From assembly GCF_000620085.1 (NCBI RefSeq), contig NZ_JHVJ01000030.1:1-63265 (forward strand): a stretch of 63,265 nt of DNA, given 5' to 3'. This DNA comes from Marinobacterium jannaschii DSM 6295. GTDB lineage: Bacteria > Pseudomonadota > Gammaproteobacteria > Pseudomonadales > Balneatricaceae. A program made the position numbers and the translations under genes. Positions 26,304-35,615 of the stretch are shown piece by piece (within the stretch, counting starts at the first letter, position 1; each line of letters opens with the position of its first letter). The notes beneath the pieces are model-generated. The model was not told where the DNA came from. It saw only the letters and a list, made by a program, of their open reading frames with translations, and ran no database searches.

Positions 26304-26883
26304 ATGACCGGTACCCTGTTCTATCTGGTGGGCGCCTCCGGCGCTGGCAAGGACTCCTTGCTGGAAGGGGTACGCCAGCGCCTGCGCCCGGAGCATTACT
26401 GCTATGTAGCACACCGTTATATCACCCGACCGGCTGCTGCCGGGGGGGGAGAACCATGTGGCCCTGAGCGAAGTGGAGTTTAGCGAACGCCTGAAACACG
26501 ACTCCTTTGCCATGCACTGGCACAGTAACGGCCTGAGCTACGGTATCGGTAGTGAGATGGACCTGTGGCTGGAGCGGGGGATCAATGTGCTGGTCAACGG
26601 TTCACGTGGCTGGTTGCCCGAGGCGCTGGACCAGTATGAGAATCTGGTGCCAGTCTGGGTGCGGGTTGAACCCGGGATGTTACGCCAGCGGCTGGAAGCG
26701 CGTGGCCGCGAGGATCAGCAGGCGATTGAAGCCCGCCTGGCGCGTAATGCCGAACTGGAGCAGGCGATGCCGCCGGGCACCCTGTTTGTGGATAACTCCG
26801 GCTCGCTGGAGCAGGGGGTGATGCAGTTGCTGGATATCGTCGCCGAGCAGGGCTGGCGCCAGCCAGTGACTAATAAAGGCTGA
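26304..26883 (+). pseudogene. phnN: phnN, ribose 1,5-bisphosphokinase, frameshifted in a G8 run
   Basis: PhnN phosphorylates ribose 1,5-bisphosphate to PRPP, returning the C-P lyase product to metabolism. AAGGAGAG precedes ATG 26304, and the first 46 codons read in frame with Walker A GASGAGKDS and HRYITRPAAAG. At G26442-G26449 there are eight G; seven would continue into ENHVALSEVEFSERL and give a full 192-residue protein ending at 26883. As written, translation stops at a TAG near 26480. It may be a sequencing error, a recent mutation, or a slippage-prone contingency tract. Both halves are otherwise well conserved, which argues against long decay. Confidence 0.9.
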
Positions 26884-26919
26884 AACCGGCAGGGGCGAAA
26901 CGGCCGGGACAGGAAAAGC

Positions 26920-26958
26920 AAAAAACCGCTGCAGCGAAGAAGCTGGAGCGGTTTTTTT
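26920..26958. terminator. Bidirectional terminator between phnN and apaG
   Basis: A long stem with A-rich left arm (AAAAAACCGCT from 26920) and matching right arm AGCGGTTTTTT, plus inner pairs. The A-run and T-run let it work in both directions for the convergent phn operon and apaG operon. Confidence 0.9.
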
Positions 26959-26978
26959 GTAGCCGCAAACGAAGCTGC

Positions 26979-27365
26979 TTAGTGCAGGGCGTTGGGCTTG
27001 GCCAGAGTAAAGGGGGTAATCGGCGCGGTAAAGGTCTGACCGTCGTCAGCCTTCATCTGGTACTGCCCCTGCATGCTGCCGACGCTGGTCGCCAGCACGG
27101 TGCCGCTGGTATAGCTGTAGCTTTCGTCCGGCGCGATCACCGGTTGCTCACCCACCACACCTTCGCCTTCGACCTCCTGTACCTGCTCGTTGCCATCAAC
27201 GATCATCCAGCGGCGGTTAAGCAGCTGCACCGGCTGCTCATTCCGGTTGGTGATGGTGATATGGTAGGAGAACACGAACCGCTTGCTCTCAGGGTCAGAT
27301 TGATCTGGCAGGTATGCCGTCTCAACAGCGATATCAACGTTGTTACCCAAGGTCAGGTCATCCAT
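26979..27365 (-). CDS. apaG: ApaG, Co2+/Mg2+ efflux-associated protein
   Basis: A 128-residue single-domain ApaG protein with an immunoglobulin/fibronectin-like beta fold. The conserved features are FSYHITITNRNEQPVQLLNRRW and the glycine-rich VGSMQGQYQM. Biochemical role is uncertain; mutants are linked to cobalt resistance and Ap4A metabolism. It is last in the minus-strand run lptD-surA-pdxA-rsmA-apaG. In relatives apaH follows directly; here the run ends at a terminator. Confidence 0.95.
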   Translation of the reverse strand: MDDLTLGNNVDIAVETAYLPDQSDPESKRFVFSYHITITNRNEQPVQLLNRRWMIVDGNEQVQEVEGEGVVGEQPVIAPDESYSYTSGTVLATSVGSMQGQYQMKADDGQTFTAPITPFTLAKPNALH

Positions 27366-27373
27366 AAAGTGAA

Positions 27374-28198
27374 TTAGTCTTGTTCAGGTGATACGGCTTT
27401 GTCAGTCAGGTAGTCACTGATTCTGACAAACTCTTCCAGCGTCAGGCGTTCAGGACGCAGGCCCGGATCGATACCAAGCTGCTCCAGCGCTTCTGCACCC
27501 AGCAACGGTTTGAGGTTGTTACGCAGGGTCTTACGGCGCTGGCCGAAGGCTGTGCGCACCACCAGATCCAGCTGCTTCACATCCTTGGCTTCGTGCGGCA
27601 GCGTTTTATAAGGTGTCAGGCGGATAATCGCGGAGTCGACCTTCGGACGCGGGTCAAAGGCTTCCGGCGGTACGATAAACAGCGGTTCCACGGCACAGTA
27701 ATACTGCGTCATGATACCGAGGCGGCCGTAGTTGTTTTCGCCCGCGCCTGCAGCCATCCGGTCGACCACCTCTTTCTGCAGCATAAAGTGCATATCGAGG
27801 ATATCCCCGGCATGGCTCAGCAGGTGAAAGATCAGCTGGGTGGAGATGTTGTAGGGCAGGTTGCCGACCACGCGCAGCGGCGTACCATGCTCCTGGCTCA
27901 GGGCATGGAAATCGAACTTCATCGCGTCTTCTTCAAAGATACGGAACTTATCGCCGTAGCTGAAGAACTTGGTGCGCAGGATCGGTGGCAGATCGCGGTC
28001 CAGCTCGATAGCATCCAGAGCGCCGGCATCACCAAGAATTTCTTCGGTCAGCGCGCCCAGCCCCGGGCCGATCTCAACCATATGGTCTTTTTCAGACGGC
28101 GCAATACTGCGCACGATACGGCGGATAATGGCCGGATCCTGCAGGAAGTTCTGCCCGAAGCGTTTCCGGGCTTTATGCATAGCGGGTTTTTTACTCAT
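27374..28198 (-). CDS. rsmA: 16S rRNA dimethyladenosine transferase RsmA/KsgA
   Basis: Dimethylates two adjacent adenosines in the 3' hairpin of 16S rRNA. 274 residues. KRFGQNFLQDP at the N-terminus, the SAM-binding VEIGPGLGALTE and the catalytic NLPYNIS are all present. It lies ten bases from pdxA and eight bases from apaG in the conserved order. Confidence 0.98.
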   Translation of the reverse strand: MSKKPAMHKARKRFGQNFLQDPAIIRRIVRSIAPSEKDHMVEIGPGLGALTEEILGDAGALDAIELDRDLPPILRTKFFSYGDKFRIFEEDAMKFDFHALSQEHGTPLRVVGNLPYNISTQLIFHLLSHAGDILDMHFMLQKEVVDRMAAGAGENNYGRLGIMTQYYCAVEPLFIVPPEAFDPRPKVDSAIIRLTPYKTLPHEAKDVKQLDLVVRTAFGQRRKTLRNNLKPLLGAEALEQLGIDPGLRPERLTLEEFVRISDYLTDKAVSPEQD

Positions 28199-28208
28199 CG
28201 ATTCTTTT

Positions 28209-29204
28209 TCAGTGGGCCTGGTGACGGTGATGCGACATCTCGGCGGCGTAGTCGATTGCGGTCAGCAGACTGCCATGGTCAGCCTTTCCGGTACCGGCCA
28301 GGTCAAGGGCGGTGCCGTGGTCGACTGAGGTGCGGATGATCGGCATGCCAAGGGTGATATTCACCGCCCGGCCAAAGCCTTTGTATTTTAGGACCGGCAG
28401 ACCCTGATCGTGATACATCGCCATCACGGCGTCAGCGTCGGCCAGATATTTTTCGGTAAACAGGGTATCGGCAGGTAGCGGGCCGATAAGGTTGATGCCC
28501 TGGTTACGCAGTTGTTCCAGTACGGGTTCGATTACCTCGATCTCCTCCCGCCCCATATGTCCGCCTTCTCCGGCGTGCGGGTTGAGTCCGGCAACCAGAA
28601 TGCGCGGTGCGGCAATGCCAAAATCCTGTTGCAGGTCCCGGTGCAGCACACTCAGTACCTGTTCCAGCAGCGGTGCGGTAATTGCACCCGGCACGGCACT
28701 CAGTGGCAGATGGGTCGTTGCCAGGGCAACGCGCAGCCCTTCAGTGGCCAGCATCATAACAACCTTCTGGCTGCCGGTCAGCTGTTCGAGGAATTCGGTA
28801 TGGCCGCTGAACGGGATACCGGCATCGTTGATAACGCCCTTATGCACTGGTGCCGTGACGATGGCATCGAAGGTACCGTCGAGGCATCCCTGGGTAGCCG
28901 TGCGCAGGGTTTCCAGCACATAGGCGGCGTTGCGGCTGTCCAGGGTACCGGCAACGCATTCCTGTTCCATCCGTACCGGCAGCACAGTCAGGCTGCGTGG
29001 CAGGGTCGGGCGTGGTGTCGATTCGGGATCAAATTGTTCCAGATTGATCTCGAGATTCAGCTGAGCGGCACGCTGGCGCAGCAGATCAGGATCTGCCACC
29101 ACCACCAGTTCGTGGGCATGTCCCCGCTGGGCAATCTGGATACAGAGATCGGGCCCGATGCCGGAGGGTTCTCCGGCGGTAATTGCCAGTCGTTGTACGC
29201 TCAC
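28209..29204 (-). CDS. pdxA: 4-hydroxythreonine-4-phosphate dehydrogenase
   Basis: Oxidises 4-phosphohydroxy-L-threonine in pyridoxal 5'-phosphate biosynthesis. About 331 residues from a GTG start at 29204, chosen because AGGAG stands seven bases upstream and the next residues ([19 protein letters not shown]) begin the conserved PdxA N-terminus. Metal-binding His in the TAPVHKG segment and GHTEFLE are present, as is [16 protein letters not shown] near the C-terminus. It follows surA by 13 bases. Confidence 0.96.
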   Translation of the reverse strand: MSVQRLAITAGEPSGIGPDLCIQIAQRGHAHELVVVADPDLLRQRAAQLNLEINLEQFDPESTPRPTLPRSLTVLPVRMEQECVAGTLDSRNAAYVLETLRTATQGCLDGTFDAIVTAPVHKGVINDAGIPFSGHTEFLEQLTGSQKVVMMLATEGLRVALATTHLPLSAVPGAITAPLLEQVLSVLHRDLQQDFGIAAPRILVAGLNPHAGEGGHMGREEIEVIEPVLEQLRNQGINLIGPLPADTLFTEKYLADADAVMAMYHDQGLPVLKYKGFGRAVNITLGMPIIRTSVDHGTALDLAGTGKADHGSLLTAIDYAAEMSHHRHQAH

Positions 29205-29217
29205 TCGGAATCTCCTT

Positions 29218-30513
29218 TTACTTGATCTCAACGTAGGCCTGGGAACGTAACTCCCGCAGCCAGCTGTTCAGTTCTTCATTGAACCTGCGTTTACGGATGC
29301 TCGCCCGGGCACGGTTTTCCTGCACGGTCTTACCGATATCCTCAGTACGGATATCACGTACGGTCAGCAGGTGCCAGCCAAAGCGTGACTTGAATGGGCG
29401 TGAGATATTCCCCTTGCGGGTTTCATACATCACTTTTTCAAATTCGGGGACCATCTGACCGGCCTGAACCCACTCCAGATCACCGCCTTCTGAACCGCTG
29501 GCCGCATCGTCAGAGAACTGACGGGCCAGAGTGGCGAAATCCTCGCCATCCTGCAGGCGGCGATAGATCTCTTCTGCCTTGCGCTTGCTCTGGGCGTCGT
29601 TACGGATTTCGGTGGCTTTTAACAGGATATGGCTGACCAGGCGCTGCTCGACCAGTTTGACGCTGCCGCCGCGCTTATCGTTCAGTTTCAGCAGGTAAAA
29701 GCCGTTTGGTGTTTTGATCGGCTGGCTGAAGTCACCGGTTTTCAGGTTCTCCGCATTGCTGGCCAGCAACGACGGCAGTTCAGAACCTTTACGCCAGCCC
29801 AGGTCACCGCCCTGCAGGGCGTTCGGAGCATTGGAGTTGGCGATCGCCAACTCTGCAAAATCCTGCCCCGCTTTCAGCTGGCTGTAGAGCTGATCGGCTT
29901 TCTCTGCGGTCTTCTGAATGATTTCCGGTGAAGCCTGCTCGGGCAGGGACAGCAGGATAATGCTGAGCCAGTAATCACTGCTGGCGCCACCGTTTTTCTT
30001 TTCTGCGTCGAGGAAGTTCTGCAGTTCCTGGTCGGAGATGCGGATGCGACGGTTGATATTGGCCTGCTGCACCTGGGAGAGCAGGATTTCACGACGGATC
30101 TGCTCCCGGGCCTGGTCGTAGTCCCGGCCTTCGGCGATCAGCTCGCTGCGGAACTGGGCCAGTGACATACCGTTTTTCCGGGCGATATTGCTCATCGCCG
30201 CATCCAGCTGGCGCTCGGATACCCGGATACCCTGACGCTTCGCCAGTTGTAACTGGATATTGTCGACCACCAGCCGGTCCATCACCTGCTTGCGCAGTAT
30301 CTCCTGGGCTGGCATACGGGTGTTACCGGCCCGCAGGCGTTCGACCACCAGGCTGAGGCGGCTTTCCAGTTCGGATTCAAGAATGGCGTCATCGTTTACA
30401 ATGGCGACAATACGATCCAGCTGAACGACGTCTGCCATGACAGAGACGGAGCAGGTGGTGGCGGCCAGAGAAAGGGCCAGCATACCGCCTAGTTTAGAAA
30501 GGGTCTTGTTCAT
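29218..30513 (-). CDS. surA: Periplasmic chaperone and peptidyl-prolyl isomerase SurA
   Basis: About 431 residues with a signal peptide (core [16 protein letters not shown]). SurA escorts outer-membrane proteins, including LptD. After the N-terminal chaperone domain ([21 protein letters not shown]) come two parvulin domains, the second carrying [19 protein letters not shown] and [17 protein letters not shown] chose ATG 30513; the frame also opens at a TTG 12 bases upstream. The start lies inside the end of lptD, so the two genes are coupled. Confidence 0.95.
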   Translation of the reverse strand: MNKTLSKLGGMLALSLAATTCSVSVMADVVQLDRIVAIVNDDAILESELESRLSLVVERLRAGNTRMPAQEILRKQVMDRLVVDNIQLQLAKRQGIRVSERQLDAAMSNIARKNGMSLAQFRSELIAEGRDYDQAREQIRREILLSQVQQANINRRIRISDQELQNFLDAEKKNGGASSDYWLSIILLSLPEQASPEIIQKTAEKADQLYSQLKAGQDFAELAIANSNAPNALQGGDLGWRKGSELPSLLASNAENLKTGDFSQPIKTPNGFYLLKLNDKRGGSVKLVEQRLVSHILLKATEIRNDAQSKRKAEEIYRRLQDGEDFATLARQFSDDAASGSEGGDLEWVQAGQMVPEFEKVMYETRKGNISRPFKSRFGWHLLTVRDIRTEDIGKTVQENRARASIRKRRFNEELNSWLRELRSQAYVEIK

Positions 30514-32908
30514 CACGTTCTTCAAATCCGTAGATATCGTTCAGGAATTCATCGTTACTGCTGCGCAGTGAACCCAGGCCTTTCAGCAGGAAGCGCAGGA
30601 AGATGCCGTTATCATACTCGGAGGCATCAGTCAGCCAGCGGCGGGTGGTGAATCGGATCGCCCAGCAGCAGCTCTCGTATTCGACGCCCAGTGCCGTATC
30701 CAGGTTCTCTGAGTCTTCCAGATCATATTGCCAGCGTCCCATAGCCGTCCAGTGGTTGTTGATCGGCCAGATGGCGGAGGTATCAAACTGGTTACGGACC
30801 TTGTCTTCGAAACGGTAGCTGAAATCGATGCGGTGGTTGAGGTCTCCGGTATAGCGTACCCGGAAGTTACTCTTCTCTGCCTTGAGGTTTTCGTGGGCAA
30901 AGATGTTTTCCAGCGTCAGGCGCCACTTCGAATTGAGGTACCAGTTGGCACTCTGGGCTACATCAGACTGACCGTCGGTTTCCACTGCTGCGCCGTCGAT
31001 AGTGACGTCGCGGTCATCAAAGTAATAGGCCTGGCCGATACTGAAGTTAAACCATTCGAACCCCCGTTCCTCATACAGGCGGGTGGTTATCCCCAGCGAC
31101 AGCTGCTGGGCGTCACCGATACGGTCGCGGCCACTGAAACGGTTGGTCTGGAACAGGGTGCTGTAGTTGAAGTCACGCCGGGCCGTATCGAAATCCGGCG
31201 CATCGCTCTGATCTTCATCCTTAACGTAAAGGCCAAACAGTCTGGGCTCCAGTGTCTGAATCCCGCCGGATGCAGTATCCCGCTCGAATACCAGGCCACT
31301 GTCAAAGCTCAGGACCGGCACCGCATAGTTTGGAGTCTCATCCAGTCCGGTGGTCTGATTATCCAGACTGTACTGGGTCAGCCAGGCTTCCGCTTTGGGT
31401 TCCAGAAATCCCCAGGCCTGTCGCATCGGCACCGAGATAGCCGGGTGGTAATGGACTCGGCTGCCGACAATCCGGTCGGTTCCGGTCAGGCCGGAAATGT
31501 CGCGGTCAAATGAGACGATCTCCACCAACTGGTTGAATTCTGTGGTTTCATCAATCGTCTCGCTGTTGAACAGTACCTGAGGCAGGCGGCGGTACGGCGT
31601 GAGACTGTTATCGATGGTCTGGTAGGTATGCAGCCGTGTTGTCAGGGACCAGTTGTCCTTGCGATAGACCATCTCGGCTTTCTTATCGAGGTGGGACTGC
31701 CGGCTGATCTCCAGATCGGTGGTCAGGTCATCGAAGTAGTCATCATCACTGACCGCTGTCAGGTCGACGCTGGTGGTCAGTCCTGGTGCCAGGGTGGCAT
31801 TGTGCGTCAGGGCACCGAGCCAGCGATCGTCACCGAATGCTTCGTCGTTGGCCAGGTAAGCGGCGCTGAAACGGGCTTTTTGCCAAGGACCGAGATAGCG
31901 GAACTCATTCTCAAACATCAGTCCACGCTTGCTGATATGACGTGGCGTCAGGGTATCATCGTAGTTCGGTGCCAGGTTGATATAGTAGGGCAGCGCTATA
32001 TCCAGACCGTTGTCGTTGGTGTAGCTGATGCTTGGGTAGAGGAAACCACTGCGGCGACGGTCATCGATTGGAAACGACAGGTAGGGGGCATAGAGGATCG
32101 GTACCGGCCCGACCTTAAGCACCGCATCTTCGGCTGTGCCGACCCCTTCGATCTGGTCCAGAGTGATTCGGTCGGAGTGCAGGGTCCAGTCGCTGTTTCC
32201 CGGCGGACAAAAAGTATAGAGGCCTTCGTCCAGCATCAGTCGCTCTGTGGTGGCATCGCGGTAGATCCGCTCGGCCATGCCGCGCAGGTGGGCACGATGC
32301 AATACAAACTGGGCATCGTTGAATTCACTCTGCTCGGTGTCCATCTCCAGCGTGGCATTATCACTCACCAGCAGCACGCCCGGTTCGCGGTATTCAACCT
32401 GTTGCAGGAATACCGCCGTGTTATTGCGCTGGTCCAGTCGGGCAGAGCGGGCGGACAACTGTTTATTCAGATGCCTGAGGCTCACTCCGTCACTGAGGTT
32501 GCTGACTGAGCCCAGTTCGGTGGAGGATTGACCGGCTTCCAGGTAGACCGGTTGTTCCGGATCGCTGCTTTCCGGGATCGGTGCCAGAGCGGGTTCGGCA
32601 TAGTAGCCACGGCAGACGTTTCCGGCCTGATGGACCGGGTTATTAACCCAGTCCATCGGGTGAAAGACCGGGCCCCGGGATAGCGGCGCATTAATAATAG
32701 CCTGTTGACTAAGTGGCTGTCCCGCACTGGCACCCGCTGTCGTTGTCTGGTCAGCTGCAACACTGGCACAGTCCCACTCGCCCGAAGGCGTCGCTTTACA
32801 CTGCCAGTTTCCGGCAGCCGTTGCGGATTGAGTCAGTGGAATCTGGGAAACTATCAGGGTGCCAAGCAACCATAGGGGGCTCTTGCATGAGCGTTTGTTC
32901 AGGGACAT
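30494..32908 (-). CDS. lptD: LPS-assembly outer-membrane protein LptD
   Basis: An 804-residue protein that inserts lipopolysaccharide into the outer leaflet with LptE. Signal peptide at the N-terminus (cleavage near TATAA), then the periplasmic OstA-like domain and a large beta-barrel. Cys residues in NWQCKATPSGEWDC and the paired Cys in ESCCWAIRF near the C-terminus correspond to the disulfides needed for LptD maturation. It starts the minus-strand housekeeping operon and is divergent from amgK. Confidence 0.96.
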   Translation of the reverse strand: MSLNKRSCKSPLWLLGTLIVSQIPLTQSATAAGNWQCKATPSGEWDCASVAADQTTTAGASAGQPLSQQAIINAPLSRGPVFHPMDWVNNPVHQAGNVCRGYYAEPALAPIPESSDPEQPVYLEAGQSSTELGSVSNLSDGVSLRHLNKQLSARSARLDQRNNTAVFLQQVEYREPGVLLVSDNATLEMDTEQSEFNDAQFVLHRAHLRGMAERIYRDATTERLMLDEGLYTFCPPGNSDWTLHSDRITLDQIEGVGTAEDAVLKVGPVPILYAPYLSFPIDDRRRSGFLYPSISYTNDNGLDIALPYYINLAPNYDDTLTPRHISKRGLMFENEFRYLGPWQKARFSAAYLANDEAFGDDRWLGALTHNATLAPGLTTSVDLTAVSDDDYFDDLTTDLEISRQSHLDKKAEMVYRKDNWSLTTRLHTYQTIDNSLTPYRRLPQVLFNSETIDETTEFNQLVEIVSFDRDISGLTGTDRIVGSRVHYHPAISVPMRQAWGFLEPKAEAWLTQYSLDNQTTGLDETPNYAVPVLSFDSGLVFERDTASGGIQTLEPRLFGLYVKDEDQSDAPDFDTARRDFNYSTLFQTNRFSGRDRIGDAQQLSLGITTRLYEERGFEWFNFSIGQAYYFDDRDVTIDGAAVETDGQSDVAQSANWYLNSKWRLTLENIFAHENLKAEKSNFRVRYTGDLNHRIDFSYRFEDKVRNQFDTSAIWPINNHWTAMGRWQYDLEDSENLDTALGVEYESCCWAIRFTTRRWLTDASEYDNGIFLRFLLKGLGSLRSSNDEFLNDIYGFEERDEQDPF

Positions 32909-33034
32909 TCAGTTAGTCCATTTCCGGCGAATTCTGCCTGAGCAGTTTTGCGCCGAACTCCTGTCGAGTAACATAGTGGGTCAAACCAAGAATGATAATG
33001 CTTCAATGGGTTATGTGCTAGGGGATCGACCTGA

Positions 33035-34078
33035 ATGGATCCAAGAGAAAGTCAGCTGAGCGGCTGGCTTGGGCAGATTTTGCCCGGAGTTGTGAATGTG
33101 TCGCCCGACTGGTCGGTCAAGGGACTGGGTGGTGATGCCAGTGTGCGCCGATATTTCCGCGTGGCCGATGGTGAACGCAGCTGGATTGCGGTGGACTCAC
33201 CGCCGCAGCTGGTGCCCTGTGAGCCATTTATAGCCATCGCCGACAGCCTGCAACGGCAGGGTATCCGGGTGCCGGAGGTTATTGCCGCCGCGGCTGAACA
33301 GGGGTTGATGTTGCTGGAAGACCTGGGTGACAGCCTGTTACTGGATCAGCTGAATCCGCAGACGGCCACGGGACACTATCGCGATGCCATCGATCTGCTG
33401 TTAAAGCTGCAGGCATGTGATGCGCCACAGGAGCATCTCCTGCCGGATTATGATGGCGCTTTTCTGCAGCGAGAACTGGACCTGATGCCCGAATGGTTTC
33501 TGGCAGCCCTGTTGGGGCTGGAGATCGATCCGTCGGAACAAAAGATGCTGGACGCTGTCTCTGGACTGCTGCTGAATTCGGCACTGGAACAACCGCAGGT
33601 GTTGGTTCATCGTGATTACCACAGTCGCAACCTGATGCTCAGCCATGAACAGCTGGTGATGATCGATTTTCAGGATGCCGTCCATGGCCCGCTCAGCTAC
33701 GACCTGGTCTCGCTGTTGCGGGATTGCTATATCCGCTGGCCGCAGCAGGATGTTGAAAACTGGTGTCTCTACTATCTGAACCAGCTGGACAGGGCGGATA
33801 TCACCGCACAGCAGTTTATGCGCTGGTTTGACCTGATGGGAATGCAGCGCCATATCAAGTGTCTGGGTATCTTCGCCCGACTGAAATTGCGCGATGGCAA
33901 ACAGGGCTACCTGAAGGATATCCCGCTGGTACTGGCCTATATACAGCAGGTTGCCGGGCAATACGAGGCGCTGACGGAGTTTAATCAATGGCTCGAGTGC
34001 AGAGTTAAGCCTGCTATGCAGCGCAGTGGCTACTTTACCCAGGCACAGCTTCAGCTGGCGGACGGGAATACCGGATGA
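33035..34078 (+). CDS. amgK: N-acetylmuramate/N-acetylglucosamine kinase AmgK
   Basis: A 347-residue aminoglycoside-phosphotransferase-fold kinase. HRDYHSRNLML and MIDFQDAVHGPLSYDLVSLL are the catalytic and metal-binding loops. In Pseudomonas AmgK phosphorylates the anomeric position of MurNAc and GlcNAc in the cell-wall recycling route that bypasses de novo UDP-MurNAc synthesis and the fosfomycin target. The pairing with murU and the position divergent to lptD match Pseudomonas. The start has GGGGAT nine bases ahead. Confidence 0.93.
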   Translation: MDPRESQLSGWLGQILPGVVNVSPDWSVKGLGGDASVRRYFRVADGERSWIAVDSPPQLVPCEPFIAIADSLQRQGIRVPEVIAAAAEQGLMLLEDLGDSLLLDQLNPQTATGHYRDAIDLLLKLQACDAPQEHLLPDYDGAFLQRELDLMPEWFLAALLGLEIDPSEQKMLDAVSGLLLNSALEQPQVLVHRDYHSRNLMLSHEQLVMIDFQDAVHGPLSYDLVSLLRDCYIRWPQQDVENWCLYYLNQLDRADITAQQFMRWFDLMGMQRHIKCLGIFARLKLRDGKQGYLKDIPLVLAYIQQVAGQYEALTEFNQWLECRVKPAMQRSGYFTQAQLQLADGNTG

Positions 34079-34764
34079 AAGCAATGATTCTGGCCGCCGG
34101 TGAAGGACGGCGGATGCGCCCCCTGACCCTGTCAAAGCCCAAGCCATTGTTGCCGGTCGCGGGGAAACCGCTGATCGAATACCACCTGCAGCGGCTGCAG
34201 CAGGCCGGTTTCCGTGAGCTGGTGGTCAATCATGCCTGGCTGGGTGAGCAACTGGTTAGCTTTTTGGCTGATAGCCGCCGGGAAGGGCTGAAGATAAGCT
34301 TGTCTGCTGAAACGCAGGCGTTGGAGACCGCCGGTGGTATCTGTAAGGCATTACCGCTGCTGGCGGACGCCGGCGAGAGCTTTGTTGTTGTGAATGGCGA
34401 TGTATTCACCAACTATCCCTTTACGCAGCTACGTCCCCTGCCCGCAGGTAAGCTCGCCCACCTGATTCTGGTGGAAAACCCGGCGCATAACCCACAGGGC
34501 GACTTTAATCTGTCGGCCGGGATGCTGAATGATAACAGTGGGCCGCGTTACACGTTCAGCGGTATCAGCGTGCTGTCGCCGCAGCTGTTTGCCGGTCTCA
34601 ATGCGGGTGAGCCTGCTGCACTGGGACCCCTGTTACGCCGGGCGATCGCCGCCGGACAGGTTAGCGGTGAATACTTTGATGGCTTCTGGACCGATGTGGG
34701 TACGCCGCAGCGGCTGGCAGAAGTAGAACAGATGGTTTTGGAGAACAGAATAGATGGCGTTTGA
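34075..34764 (+). CDS. murU: N-acetylmuramate alpha-1-phosphate uridylyltransferase MurU
   Basis: A 229-residue sugar-1-phosphate nucleotidyltransferase. MILAAGEGRRMRPLT is the nucleotide-binding loop, KPKPLLPVAGKPLIEYHL the following conserved segment, and FWTDVGTPQRL the C-terminal signature. It turns MurNAc-1-phosphate and UTP into UDP-MurNAc, downstream of AmgK. It overlaps amgK in ATGA and the next gene by 11 bases. Confidence 0.93.
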   Translation: MKAMILAAGEGRRMRPLTLSKPKPLLPVAGKPLIEYHLQRLQQAGFRELVVNHAWLGEQLVSFLADSRREGLKISLSAETQALETAGGICKALPLLADAGESFVVVNGDVFTNYPFTQLRPLPAGKLAHLILVENPAHNPQGDFNLSAGMLNDNSGPRYTFSGISVLSPQLFAGLNAGEPAALGPLLRRAIAAGQVSGEYFDGFWTDVGTPQRLAEVEQMVLENRIDGV

Positions 34765-35587
34765 CGCAGAAAATATCGGTCGTGAGCTGGGAGAGAGCGT
34801 AAAGCGTCACTCCACAGCGATTGTGGTAGGCAGTCTGATCGGTTTGGCGAGCGGAGGTATCTGGGGGCTGTTCTTCGGCGGACTGATCGGTTTCTGGATC
34901 TCCCGCGGCCTGAAACGGGCAGTACAGAAATACAATCCCCAGGAATCCTTTTTTCGCGCGACGTTTGCCGTGATGGGCAAACTGGCTAAGGCCGATGGCC
35001 GGGTTACTGAAGATGAGATCGCCTTTGCCCGCGGAGTGATGGACCAGATGCGGCTGGATGAAGAGCGCCGCCGTTCGGCGATCGAGCTGTTCAACCGTGG
35101 CAAAGAGGATGACTTCGATATCGCAGAAGTGCTGCGACCGCTGGCGGCTTTCCTGCGCTATCGGCCGAATGTGCGGGTGATCTTTGTTGAGATCCAGCTA
35201 CAGGCGGCGATGGCGGATGGTTCGGTGAGCGAAAATGAGCTGAAGATCATCCAACAGGTTTGCCTGCAGTTGCAGATGACTCAGCAGGAGATTATGGCAC
35301 TGGTGGCGCGCATGCAGGCACAGCAGTCTTTCCACCATCAGGGTGGCTTTGGCAGTGCCGAGAGCGCCGCAATGCTGCTGAAGGATGCTTATGGCACTCT
35401 GGGCGTCAGTGAGGACGCATCTGACGCGGAAGTGAAGAAAGCCTATCGTCGTCTGATGAGTCAGCATCATCCGGATAAGCTGGTCTCTAAGGGCCTGCCG
35501 GAAGATATGATCGAGCTGGCTAAGGAGAAGGCGCAGGAGATTCAGGCCGCTTATGAACGGATCAAGACAGCGCGCAAAGTAAGCTGA
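34754..35587 (+). CDS. djlA: DjlA, membrane-anchored J-domain co-chaperone with TerB domain
   Basis: A 277-residue protein. An N-terminal hydrophobic segment with Gly repeats (GSLIGLASGGIWGLFFGGLI) anchors it to the inner membrane. A TerB-like helical domain (about 65-190) is followed by a C-terminal J domain with the HPD tripeptide in QHHPDKL. It stimulates DnaK ATPase. Its start overlaps murU by 11 bases, so amgK, murU and djlA form one operon. Confidence 0.94.
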   Translation: MAFDAENIGRELGESVKRHSTAIVVGSLIGLASGGIWGLFFGGLIGFWISRGLKRAVQKYNPQESFFRATFAVMGKLAKADGRVTEDEIAFARGVMDQMRLDEERRRSAIELFNRGKEDDFDIAEVLRPLAAFLRYRPNVRVIFVEIQLQAAMADGSVSENELKIIQQVCLQLQMTQQEIMALVARMQAQQSFHHQGGFGSAESAAMLLKDAYGTLGVSEDASDAEVKKAYRRLMSQHHPDKLVSKGLPEDMIELAKEKAQEIQAAYERIKTARKVS

Positions 35588-35615
35588 CCGATTCGGTCTG
35601 ATTGTGGTACGCCCC

